From Olsenella_L sp051876355 (GTDB lineage Bacteria; Actinomycetota; Coriobacteriia; Coriobacteriales; Atopobiaceae): a stretch of 6,130 nucleotides of DNA. The position numbers and the translations under genes are program-made. Below are positions 1-6,020 of this stretch, one piece after another. Position 1 is the first letter of the stretch. Each line of letters opens with the position of its first letter. The notes under the pieces were generated by a model. It saw nothing but the letters and a program-made list of their open reading frames with translations. It did not search any database and had not been told where the DNA came from. The stretch is from assembly GCA_051876355.1 (NCBI GenBank), contig JBJEHU010000052.1, positions 1 to 6,130 on the forward strand. Direction: 5' to 3'.

Positions 1-426
1 GATCGCGTCGTTTTTGTTGGTGTAAGCGCGTGAACGGGTGAGGCCTCCCCGGCACGAGAAGGGCCATCGTCCCAGGATCTGAAATCGCGACAAATCGGAT
101 TCATGGAAAGGAAGATGGCCCAATGGAGAGTGTAGCAGAGGAGCCGCTCGCAGTGGCGCTGGCATCGACGGAGATGCCCAGATTCGCTGATGGAACGACC
201 AGCATGCAGGAGTAGCTGAGTCCGCTCGCTCGGCCGGGCACAACGCCCGGCGCCCGCTCACGGATTGATTACACCAGCATTCCCGACACTACCGCAGGCT
301 CGAGGGAGTCGGCGCAGGTACCGCTGTAACGATTCTTGTCACCGGCAATGTCGTGAATTTCGCACAGACACACATCCCATTCGTGGCCTCTATGAGGGCA
401 GCCTGCGCCTAGATGCCTTTCATCCT
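1..426. other. Region without a supportable gene; scattered short open stretches and inverted repeats
   Basis: No reading frame here has a convincing start, codon pattern and family resemblance. A short plus-strand frame ends at a TGA at 31-33 and could be the tail of a gene entering from the left, but ten residues are too few to judge. A 30-codon plus-strand frame at 123-215 (ATG, purine-rich AAGGAAG upstream) and open stretches on both strands over about 269-433 are also visible; none is strong. Two GC-rich hairpins lie at 159-181 and 233-251. There is no tRNA T-loop, no RNase P, tmRNA or rRNA signature that I recognise. It may be intergenic sequence, a decayed gene or an unrecognised RNA. 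Confidence 0.5.
233..251. repeat. GC-rich inverted repeat (7-bp stem, 5-nt loop)
   Basis: GCCGGGC (233-239) pairs perfectly with GCCCGGC (245-251) around the loop ACAAC. A further weak outer stem, 219-224 with 261-266 and including a G-U pair on the plus strand, could enlarge it. No T-run follows on either strand, so it is not a standard intrinsic terminator. Function unknown. Confidence 0.5.
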
Positions 427-482
427 GAAAAGCCTATGGCCCCCAGAGGCAGATCTCTGCTGCTCCTGGGGGCATGGCTTTC
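427..482 (-). terminator. Intrinsic terminator after the flavodoxin gene, possibly bidirectional
   Basis: Eight-bp stem GCCCCCAG (439-446) with CTGGGGGC (466-473). It is flanked by an outer 6-bp stem AAAGCC (429-434) with GGCTTT (476-481), and the loop can form a small inner GCAG/CTGC hairpin. Read on the minus strand, the 3' arm ends GGCUUUU, giving a short U-run about 22 nt past the flavodoxin stop codon. On the plus strand the arm ends GGCUUU, so it could also stop rightward transcription. Confidence 0.7.
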
Positions 483-503
483 TCGGTCCAGGAAAGAAGC
501 TCT

Positions 504-989
504 CTATTCGAACCGCATGCCGCCTAGCCAGGCCTCCAGCACCTCATCAGGCACCGTGACCGGCAGAAGGCGGGCGCTCCGCACGGTGGATCCCGGCGTC
601 AGCGCCTGGATGCGGACAGGGCTTGCCCCCATGCCCGAGCCGCCGCTCGTCGCGAAGGGGACGATGATCTTGCCCGTGAAGTCATTGCCCTCGAGGAAAG
701 AATCGATGACACGGGGCTCCTGTCCCCACCAGATCGGATAGCCGACGAAGATGACGCCGTAGTCCGCAAGATTGCGCTCCAGAGGCTCGAGCTCAGGCCG
801 GCAGGAATCGTCGCCCATCTCGAGCGAGCTTCGAGATCCGGTATCGCCCCAGTTCAGATCGGCTACGCTGTAGGGCACCTTCGGCAGGATGGGCACTGCC
901 TCGCAGCCGCGAATCTGGGCGATGCGGGATGCCACTTTCGCCGTCGTTCCGGTAGCCGAAAAGTAGGTGACGAGTTCCTGTCTGGACAT
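504..989 (-). CDS. Small flavodoxin (Flavodoxin_4-like FMN protein)
   Basis: A 161-residue single-domain flavodoxin, expected to be a cytoplasmic FMN-dependent electron carrier or small reductase subunit. The N-terminal strand and phosphate-binding loop are clear: TYFSATGTTAKVA at residues 8-20, matching the S/T-x-T-G-x-T pattern that holds the FMN phosphate. A second conserved block, VGYPIWWGQEP at 82-92, is typical of the Flavodoxin_4 group and lies beside the isoalloxazine ring. A third, FATSGGSGMG at 112-121, also matches the family. The ATG at 989 is preceded by AGGGAGG at good spacing, and the length is normal. It is the last gene of a minus-strand trio, 114 nt after the deformylase-like gene, and is followed by a terminator. 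The electron donor and acceptor cannot be told from sequence; no partner reductase is in the window. Confidence 0.9.
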   Translation of the reverse strand: MSRQELVTYFSATGTTAKVASRIAQIRGCEAVPILPKVPYSVADLNWGDTGSRSSLEMGDDSCRPELEPLERNLADYGVIFVGYPIWWGQEPRVIDSFLEGNDFTGKIIVPFATSGGSGMGASPVRIQALTPGSTVRSARLLPVTVPDEVLEAWLGGMRFE

Positions 990-1075
990 GATGCCTCCCT
1001 GTGCCAGAGCTGAGGCAGCGTATGACCGCTACCGCATTTCTGATTCCGCTCAATTCTAGCGCTATGGCCTATTCA

Positions 1076-1094
1076 GCTTCCATGCAATGGAAGC
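1076..1094. repeat. Perfect 8-bp inverted repeat between the deformylase-like and flavodoxin genes
   Basis: GCTTCCAT (1076-1083) and ATGGAAGC (1087-1094) form a perfect palindrome around a 3-base centre. It begins 9 nt past the deformylase-like stop codon on the minus strand. No T-run follows, so it is a poor intrinsic terminator. It could be an mRNA 3'-end hairpin or an operator for the flavodoxin gene. A TAGAAT that might serve as a -10 lies just downstream on the minus strand, but without a convincing -35. Confidence 0.5.
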
Positions 1095-1103
1095 AGCCAC
1101 AAG

Positions 1104-1523
1104 CTAGACGAGCTTGCCCTGGCAGTGGTCGATCATGTGCTGGATCATCTGGGCATACCAGCCTTGGAAATCGCGGGTCTCGGAAACGAGCTTGCCATCC
1201 TTCAGCTCCTGGTAGCTGACACGGATCTTCTGGTAGCGCGTGACCTTCGAGACCGTATCCTTCGTGAGGCAGCCTTCCTCGGTCTTGTAGGGACGGATGC
1301 CGAAGAGGAGCTTCGGATTGTAGAACACGTAGTCATGCCCGTTGTCGTCCGTAAGGGCGCAGAGTGCCTTCGAGACGCCGATCTGGTTTGCAGCGAGGCA
1401 GGAGGCATCCTCGAGCGAGTCGAGGGTATCCACGAGATCCTGTGCAAGCGCCGCATCCTCAGCCGTTGCCTTCTCGCATGGTGCAGAGAGGATGGCTTCG
1501 TCCTTCACGAGTTCCTTGATCAT
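1104..1523 (-). CDS. def: Short peptide deformylase family protein with catalytic Glu replaced by Met
   Basis: A 139-residue member of the short peptide deformylase family found as a second copy in many anaerobes. Peptide deformylase removes the formyl group from the initiator methionine of nascent proteins using a metal held by one Cys and two His. The three motifs are recognisable: SCLAANQIG (41-49, motif 1 with Gln47), EEGCL (82-86, metal-ligand Cys85), and QHMIDH (128-133, ligand His129 and His133). The third motif is normally QHExDH; here the general-base Glu is Met130 (codon ATG at 1134-1136), so classical hydrolysis would be expected to be lost or severely weakened. The start at 1523 is chosen because AAAGG lies 6 nt upstream; a longer in-frame extension upstream shows no family similarity. 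It follows the acylphosphatase gene by 49 nt. It may be an inactive paralogue, or a protein repurposed for binding. Confidence 0.85.
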   Translation of the reverse strand: MIKELVKDEAILSAPCEKATAEDAALAQDLVDTLDSLEDASCLAANQIGVSKALCALTDDNGHDYVFYNPKLLFGIRPYKTEEGCLTKDTVSKVTRYQKIRVSYQELKDGKLVSETRDFQGWYAQMIQHMIDHCQGKLV

Positions 1524-1572
1524 GAGCTGCCTTTCTGAAGAGGGATGGGTGCATCCCCGTGCTTTCGATTCT

Positions 1573-1968
1573 TTAGTATTGTACGCGGAAGTCGCGCTCC
1601 TGCACGCAGGGCACATCCCGCTCGGAGACGAGCCTTGCCTCGATCCAGGTATTGCGGCTCTGGGAGAGGTCCTCTATCCCCTTCTTGTAGGCAGAAAGCT
1701 GCGCCTCTGTCCCCTCGACCTCGAGGAGCACGTCGCCGTCGTCGAGGTTCTTGACCCAGCCTGTGACGCCCACCGACTGTGCAAGCAGCTGTGCCTGGAA
1801 GCGGAAGCCCACTGCCTGCACCTTCCCGCCATAGCGGAGACAGATGCGCCGCTTCGGTCCATCTGCATCGGTACCATCTGCTAGCGATGCCGCATGCTCG
1901 GCTGCTGCCATCTCGTCCGGCACCTCATTGACCTTCTTGTGCCGCTTCCACGGCCAGACAAATCCCAT
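1573..1968 (-). CDS. acyP: Acylphosphatase with N-terminal extension
   Basis: A 131-residue protein whose last ~90 residues are a complete acylphosphatase, a small cytoplasmic enzyme that hydrolyses carboxyl-phosphate bonds such as those in acetyl phosphate and 1,3-bisphosphoglycerate. The signature GKVQAVGFR (48-56) supplies the phosphate-binding loop and catalytic Arg56. GWVKNLDDGDV (70-80) supplies the catalytic Asn74. The protein ends in the usual strand (DFRVQY). Typical members are about 90 residues, so the first ~40 residues (basic MGFVWPWKRHKK, then an acidic Ala-rich stretch) are extra. AAGGAGG directly before the ATG at 1968 supports the long start. It is first in the small downstream cluster, 48 nt beyond the fruA terminator. 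I see only a weak promoter candidate in that gap (TTGCAT, 16 nt, TACTCT). Confidence 0.92.
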   Translation of the reverse strand: MGFVWPWKRHKKVNEVPDEMAAAEHAASLADGTDADGPKRRICLRYGGKVQAVGFRFQAQLLAQSVGVTGWVKNLDDGDVLLEVEGTEAQLSAYKKGIEDLSQSRNTWIEARLVSERDVPCVQERDFRVQY

Positions 1969-2016
1969 GGCTCCTCCTTGTCATCCAGCAAGAGTATTCC
2001 CCATTGCACGAGATGC

Positions 2017-2049
2017 AAAAAGGGAAGCAGCCCCGAAGAGCTGCTTCCC
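2017..2049 (-). terminator. Strong intrinsic terminator of the fructose operon
   Basis: On the minus strand, GGGAAGCAGC pairs with GCTGCTTCCC (2040-2049 with 2022-2031). The stem extends by U-G and C-G pairs to 12 bp closed by a UUCG tetraloop, and is followed immediately by five U (2017-2021) and GC. It begins about 30 nt after the fruA stop codon. It separates the fructose operon from the acylphosphatase gene. Confidence 0.95.
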
Positions 2050-2079
2050 GAAGAGAACTCGTATGCGTGCCTTGAGTCC

Positions 2080-4044
2080 TTATGCCTCCTGCTGGTAGGG
2101 CTTCTTCCAGAGGGAGAGGATGAGGCAGGCAATGACAGAGCCAGCGACAAGGGCAATGAGGTAGCCGAACGGGTTGCCGATGACAGCGATGACCCAGGCG
2201 CCGCCGTGAGGAGCGGGGCTCGTGCAGCCGAAGGCTGCGGAGAGGGCGCCTGCAATGGCAGAGCCGATGATGCAGGACGGAAGTACGTGGCCGGGGTCTG
2301 CTGCTGCGAACGGAATGGCGCCTTCAGTGATGAAGGAGAGGCCCATGATGTAGTTCACGATGCCGGCGTCGCGGTCAGCCTTGGACCACTTGTTCTTGAA
2401 GAAGGTCGTGGAGAGTGCGATAGCCAGAGGAGGAACCATGCCGCCGACCATGACAGAAGCCATGATGATCTGGCCAGAGGTCGTGCCAGCCGTGAGAGCG
2501 CCCGTGCCGAAGACGTAGGCTGCCTTGTTGAACGGGCCACCCATATCGATCGACATCATGCCGCCGACGACAGCACCGAGCAGGACGATGTTCGTCGTGC
2601 CCATGCCGTTGAGCCAGTTGTTGAGGCCGGTGTTGATGGCACCGAAAAGCGGGTTCAGGACGAACATGACGGCACCGATGGCAAGCGTGCCGAGCAAAGG
2701 ATAGATGAGCATCGGCTTGATGCCTTCAAGAGAGTCAGGCATATGGTCGCAGAGCTTCTCGATGCCGAGGACGATGTATCCTGCCGCAAAGCCGGCAAAG
2801 AGCGCTGCGATGAAGCCGCCAGAGATGCACGAAGCCGCTGCAGCCTTGGGATCGGAGTTCAGGAGCGTGATGTAGGTGAGGCTGTAGCCGGTCTTTGCAA
2901 AGAGGCCGCCGACAAAGCCAGGGGCAAGGCCAGGACGGTCAGCGATGGACATGGCAATGAAGCCCGCAAGGATCGGGAGCATCATGCCGAAGGCTTCGGA
3001 GCCAATCGTCTTGAAGAATGCAGCTGCCGGGATCGAGGAGCCGTAGGCAGAGGTGCCGAGGCCCGGCTGGTCGACGAGGAATGCAATGGCCGTGAGGATG
3101 CCGCCGCCGATAACGAACGGGAGCATGTGGCTGACGCCGTTCATCAGGTGCTTGTAGATCACGTGCCAGGTGGAGTCCTTCTCGCCCGACGTCTCGGAAG
3201 CAGAGACCGACGTGCCCTCCTGGATAGGTGCCTTGCCGTCGAGGATGGTCTGGATCAGCTTCTCCGGCTCGTTGATGCCGGCAGAGACGTTCGTGGAGAG
3301 GACCTGCTTGCCGCCAAAGCGTGCACGGTCGACGTTCTTGTCTGCAGCGATGATGATGCCCTTTGCGTGGGCGATCTCGTCAGCCGTCAGGATGTTCTTC
3401 GCGCCCGCAGATCCCTGGGTCTCGGCCTTGAGCGTGATGCCCATCTCCTTGGCCTTCTTCTCCAGGTTCTCTGCTGCCATGTAGGTGTGGGCGATGCCGG
3501 TCGGGCAGGCGGTGATGGCAAGGACCTCAGGATAGCCTGCGGCAGCGACAGCTGCAGGAGCGGCCTTGGCGGCATCTGCTGCCTCGCGCTTTGCCTCGGC
3601 GTCGTCGATGACGGACATGAACTCTTCCGGCGTCTTGGCAGCGCGCAGAGCATCGGCGAACTCCTGGTGCATCAGGAGCTTCGAGAGCTCGGCGAGCATC
3701 TCGAGGTGCGCGTTGTTCTGGCCTTCCGGTGCCGCGATCATGAACATGAGGTCTGCCGGCGCATCGTCCGGAGCATTCCAGTCCACGCCGCCCGGTACCG
3801 TCATCGCAGCCAGGCCCGGACGCTTCACAGCGGAGGTCTTGGCATGGGGAATGGCGATGCCGTCGCCGACGGCCGTCGAGAACTCGGCCTCGCGGGCAAG
3901 GATGGCCTTCTTGTAGGCAACCGTATCGTTGATGTTGCCCGAGGCATCCTGGAGGGCAATCAGCTGGTTGATAGCGTCATCCTGGCTCGTCGCCGTGGCG
4001 CCCACCTTGATTCCCTCGGGTTTGAGCAAGTCAGTGATCTTCAC
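2080..4044 (-). CDS. fruA: PTS fructose transporter subunit IIABC
   Basis: A 654-residue fused fructose permease of the phosphoenolpyruvate phosphotransferase system. It takes phosphate from HPr and imports fructose as fructose 1-phosphate. Domain order is IIA-IIB-IIC. IIA (about 1-150) has its phospho-acceptor His67 in GIAIPHAK. IIB (about 172-272) has phospho-Cys180 in ITACPTGIAHT. An Ala-rich linker lies between them, and a Ser/Glu-rich linker precedes IIC (about 292-654). IIC has eight or more hydrophobic segments and the conserved ITEGAIPF (Glu574) and SPAPHGG (His613) blocks expected for sugar binding. The start is placed at a GTG with GGGAG 4 nt upstream. An in-frame ATG 54 nt further upstream lies inside a hairpin, has no ribosome binding site, and would add residues unlike the family. 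It is the last gene of the operon, 101 nt after fruK. All phosphorylation residues are intact. Confidence 0.96.
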   Translation of the reverse strand: MKITDLLKPEGIKVGATATSQDDAINQLIALQDASGNINDTVAYKKAILAREAEFSTAVGDGIAIPHAKTSAVKRPGLAAMTVPGGVDWNAPDDAPADLMFMIAAPEGQNNAHLEMLAELSKLLMHQEFADALRAAKTPEEFMSVIDDAEAKREAADAAKAAPAAVAAAGYPEVLAITACPTGIAHTYMAAENLEKKAKEMGITLKAETQGSAGAKNILTADEIAHAKGIIIAADKNVDRARFGGKQVLSTNVSAGINEPEKLIQTILDGKAPIQEGTSVSASETSGEKDSTWHVIYKHLMNGVSHMLPFVIGGGILTAIAFLVDQPGLGTSAYGSSIPAAAFFKTIGSEAFGMMLPILAGFIAMSIADRPGLAPGFVGGLFAKTGYSLTYITLLNSDPKAAAASCISGGFIAALFAGFAAGYIVLGIEKLCDHMPDSLEGIKPMLIYPLLGTLAIGAVMFVLNPLFGAINTGLNNWLNGMGTTNIVLLGAVVGGMMSIDMGGPFNKAAYVFGTGALTAGTTSGQIIMASVMVGGMVPPLAIALSTTFFKNKWSKADRDAGIVNYIMGLSFITEGAIPFAAADPGHVLPSCIIGSAIAGALSAAFGCTSPAPHGGAWVIAVIGNPFGYLIALVAGSVIACLILSLWKKPYQQEA

Positions 4045-4088
4045 GTTGCTCCCCTCTCTTGTCTGGACATCCGAAGATGCCCCTTGAA

Positions 4089-4109
4089 GCGCCGGCATGG
4101 TGCCGGCAC
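4089..4109 (-). repeat. GC-rich hairpin in the fruK-fruA gap
   Basis: Arms 4089-4097 and 4101-4109 form a 9-bp stem with a 3-nt loop. One pair is G-U in the minus-strand RNA but would be C-A on the plus strand, so the structure favours the operon transcript. No U-run follows. A role in transcript processing, mRNA stability or setting the fruK:fruA ratio is inference. Confidence 0.6.
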
Positions 4110-4125
4110 GCTCTTCCTATCTCGG

Positions 4126-4139
4126 CTGCTTTTCAGCAG
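4126..4139 (-). repeat. Small GAAA-loop hairpin just after the fruK stop
   Basis: On the minus strand CTGCT-GAAA-AGCAG forms a 5-bp stem closed by a GNRA-type GAAA tetraloop, 6 nt past the fruK stop codon. Together with the larger hairpin at 4089-4109 it fills most of the gap before fruA. Short stems like this can arise by chance. Confidence 0.4.
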
Positions 4140-4145
4140 GTCTTG

Positions 4146-5051
4146 CTACAGGGTCTTGAGAAGTGCCTCGACCTCAGGACGCGTGGCGAGCTTCGGCGAG
4201 AAGGCGCTGGCCGACCCCGTGCAGACGCCCATGCGGAACGCCGTGCCGTAGTCGCCCTTGCTCTCCTCGTAGCCTGCGATGAAGCCTGCGACCATGGAAT
4301 CGCCGGCACCGACGGAGTTTACGACCGTACCCTTCGGCGCTGGGCTCTCGACGACGTCGCCCTTCTCCGGCACGAGCACGGCGCCTTCTCCTGCCATGGA
4401 GATGAGGACATTGCGCGCGCCCATCTCCTGGAGCTTGCGTGCGTACGGCACGACGTCCGGCCTCTTCTCGAGCTCCACGCCGAAGATGGCGCCGAGCTCG
4501 TGGTTGTTCGGCTTGATGAGGAACGGGTGATACTGGAGCACCTTCACGAGCAGGTCGCGCTCGGCGTCGACGACAATCTCGATGCCGCGGCCGGAGAGCC
4601 GCTCCATGATGCGCTCGTACATGTCGGACGGAAGCATCGAAGGCACAGATCCTGCGATGACAAGGACATCGCCGGCCTTCAAGGCATCGAGCTTCTGATA
4701 GAGCGCCTCGATGTCCGCCCCCTCGATCTTCGGGCCGATGCCGTTGATCTCGGTCTCTTCCTCGGCCTTGATCTTCATGTTGATGCGGCTCATGCCTTCC
4801 TTCACCTGGATGAAATCGCAGGTCGCACCATAAGCCTGCATGCGTGCCTCGATCTCGCGTCCGGTAAAGCCGGCAACGAAGCCGAGCGCGCAGGAAGCGT
4901 GGCCCAGATTCGAGAGCACGATGCTCACATTGATGCCCTTGCCGCCCGGCAGGACATCCTCGTACGTGACACGGTTGATCTCTCCAGGCACGAGCCTGGG
5001 CATCCGCACGATGTAGTCGATCGACGGATTGAACGTGACGGTGTAGATCAT
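4146..5051 (-). CDS. fruK: 1-phosphofructokinase
   Basis: A 301-residue PfkB-family sugar-phosphate kinase. It uses ATP to convert fructose 1-phosphate, the product of FruA, to fructose 1,6-bisphosphate in the cytoplasm. Family hallmarks are the N-terminal strand and sugar-binding Asp (TFNPSIDY, 6-13), the first PfkB signature region LPGGKGINVS (34-43), and the second signature VVNSVGAGDSMVAG (about 242-256). The Asp in GAGD (about 251) is the catalytic base. Length is normal. The start codon overlaps the fruR stop in an ATGA arrangement, with AGAGGAGG shortly upstream, so the two are translationally coupled. Tagatose-6-phosphate kinase (LacC) is a close relative, but the flanking fructose permease and regulator favour FruK. 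Confidence 0.95.
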   Translation of the reverse strand: MIYTVTFNPSIDYIVRMPRLVPGEINRVTYEDVLPGGKGINVSIVLSNLGHASCALGFVAGFTGREIEARMQAYGATCDFIQVKEGMSRINMKIKAEEETEINGIGPKIEGADIEALYQKLDALKAGDVLVIAGSVPSMLPSDMYERIMERLSGRGIEIVVDAERDLLVKVLQYHPFLIKPNNHELGAIFGVELEKRPDVVPYARKLQEMGARNVLISMAGEGAVLVPEKGDVVESPAPKGTVVNSVGAGDSMVAGFIAGYEESKGDYGTAFRMGVCTGSASAFSPKLATRPEVEALLKTL

Positions 5052-5809
5052 GGGCGCTCCTCCTCTAGGTCCACAATGTTCTCCGCATTGCTATAGGCAC
5101 TCTCGGAATCGAGATGGTCCGTTATGATGGTTGCCTGCCCGAACGCCGCAAACGTCACGAGCGAGACCTGGTCGAACTTGCTTGCGTCCGCCAGGATGTA
5201 GGGGCTCTGCGTGTGCGCAAGGCTGACTTCCTTGACCTTGGCCTCGGAAAGCTCCGGTGTCGTGAAGCCGGCCGTACGGGAGATGCCGTTCGTCCCCCAG
5301 AAGCCGAGCGTGAAGTGCAGCCGTTCGAGCGAGGCGATGGCATCCTCCCCGACAACTGCCTCCGTGACGGGCTTCACCATGCCTCCGAGCAGATACGTCT
5401 TCATGCCCTTGGCCAGAAGCGCCTCGGCATGCAACAGCGAGTTCGTCACATACGTCGCATGCGTCTCCGTCAGCGACTCCACGAGCAGCATCGTCGAAGA
5501 GCCGGCATCGATATAGACGAAGTCCTCGGGGTTCACGAGCGTCGCTGCATAGGCAGCGATCTTCTCCTTCTCCGAGAGGTTGACCATGCGCTTCTGCGCG
5601 ACCGGCGAGTCCTGGATGACCATATGGCGCTTCGGTGCGCAGGCTCCGCCATGTACGCGCACGACCTTGCGCTCGCGCATGAGCGTGTCCAGATCGCGGC
5701 GCACCGTGGATTCGGAGGCGTCGAGTGCCGCCATGAGCTCAGGGGTCGTGACGCTCCCCTGCTGGGCTACGAGCTTGCAGATGAGATCCTGCCTCTCCGA
5801 TGCGAGCAT
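5048..5809 (-). CDS. fruR: DeoR-family transcriptional repressor of the fructose operon
   Basis: A 253-residue DeoR/GlpR-type regulator. The N-terminal winged helix-turn-helix (about 3-57) contains the family recognition segment SESTVRRDLDTL (32-43) followed by VRVHGGA in the wing. The C-terminal sugar-phosphate-binding domain has the expected YIDAGSST (99-106) and later TNS and LGG blocks. In fruRKA operons this protein represses transcription until fructose 1-phosphate is present. The ATG at 5809 is chosen because GAGAGGAGG lies 6 nt upstream. An upstream in-frame TTG at 5851 would start within the promoter and add residues unlike the family. It is the first gene of the operon and overlaps fruK by 4 bp. 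The inverted repeat over its own promoter suggests autoregulation. Confidence 0.93.
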   Translation of the reverse strand: MLASERQDLICKLVAQQGSVTTPELMAALDASESTVRRDLDTLMRERKVVRVHGGACAPKRHMVIQDSPVAQKRMVNLSEKEKIAAYAATLVNPEDFVYIDAGSSTMLLVESLTETHATYVTNSLLHAEALLAKGMKTYLLGGMVKPVTEAVVGEDAIASLERLHFTLGFWGTNGISRTAGFTTPELSEAKVKEVSLAHTQSPYILADASKFDQVSLVTFAAFGQATIITDHLDSESAYSNAENIVDLEEERP

Positions 5810-5838
5810 GTTCAGCCTCCTCTCTGGTTGCTGATGAC

Positions 5839-5867
5839 AGTATGCACCCAAAATCCGTCACTTTCAA
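5839..5867 (-). promoter_or_regulatory. Promoter of the fruR-fruK-fruA operon
   Basis: On the minus strand TTGAAA (5862-5867) and CATACT (5839-5844) are separated by exactly 17 nt, a good sigma-70 type match. The predicted transcript would start near 5832, leaving a leader of about 23 nt that contains the fruR ribosome binding site. The AT-rich stretch upstream (5871-5900) could act as an UP-like element. Confidence 0.72.
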
Positions 5868-5900
5868 GCACTAATCTTCATTTTTTGTGACTGTTTTTGA
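5848..5900. promoter_or_regulatory. Imperfect inverted repeat overlapping the fru promoter; candidate FruR operator
   Basis: CCAAAATCCGTCAC (5848-5861) and GTGACTGTTTTTGA (5887-5900) are inverted copies matching at 11 of 14 positions, with 25 nt between them. The proximal half fills the -35/-10 spacer and the distal half lies upstream of -35. This is a natural arrangement for repression by a DeoR-family oligomer. Assignment to FruR is inference from position. Confidence 0.5.
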
Positions 5901-5927
5901 ATGTTTCTCCAGTTGAACTTGGAAAAG

Positions 5928-5941
5928 AGAAAACGCTTCCA
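5928..5941. promoter_or_regulatory. Catabolite-response-element-like site
   Basis: AGAAAACGCTTCCA resembles the CcpA cre consensus TGWAANCGNTNWCA, agreeing at 9 of 11 specified positions, and sits about 100 nt upstream of the predicted fru transcription start. CcpA control would only apply if the organism belongs to the Bacillota. A partial match of this length can occur by chance. Confidence 0.28.
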
Positions 5942-6020
5942 GCAGCATCAGGGCACCATCTTCCCCGCTCCCGCGCCTTCGCCTACCATGGGATGGGAGA
6001 ACCTGACCGGGGAGGCATCC

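Noticed and set aside
269..433. Open minus-strand stretch of about 54 codons and an overlapping plus-strand open stretch to 412
   Set aside because: Parts of both translations look protein-like, but neither has a proper start with a ribosome binding site. Third-position composition and rare codons differ from the real genes nearby, so I did not call a gene or pseudogene.
495..512. TTCGAAT motif resembling a tRNA T-loop or attachment site
   Set aside because: It is the last codons of the flavodoxin gene (Arg-Phe-Glu-stop). No acceptor stem, anticodon arm or CCA surrounds it.
265..741. 158-codon plus-strand frame starting at a TTG
   Set aside because: It crosses the terminator hairpin and the antisense of the flavodoxin gene; the translation is Arg/Ser-rich with no known fold.
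1524..1616. 31-residue N-terminal extension of the deformylase-like protein
   Set aside because: The extension overlaps the end of the acylphosphatase gene and is unlike the family; the ATG at 1523 has a ribosome binding site and a family-like start.
4045..4098. Upstream ATG extension of fruA by 18 residues
   Set aside because: That ATG sits in a hairpin without a ribosome binding site. The GTG at 4044 has GGGAG at proper spacing and matches the usual family N-terminus.
1894..4251. 785-codon plus-strand open frame
   Set aside because: It is antisense to fruA and arises from GC-rich codon bias. The translation is rich in Arg, Asp, His and Cys with no recognisable domain, while the opposite frame is a complete fructose permease.
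4059..5096. 345-codon plus-strand open frame
   Set aside because: Antisense to fruK. Composition is low-complexity charged residues and there is no ribosome binding site.
5810..5851. Upstream TTG start for fruR (14 extra residues)
   Set aside because: It would begin inside the predicted promoter. The ATG at 5809 has a near-perfect Shine-Dalgarno and begins with the usual DeoR N-terminal helix.
5114..5890. 258-codon plus-strand open frame
   Set aside because: Antisense to fruR, and it runs through the fruR promoter; no family resemblance.
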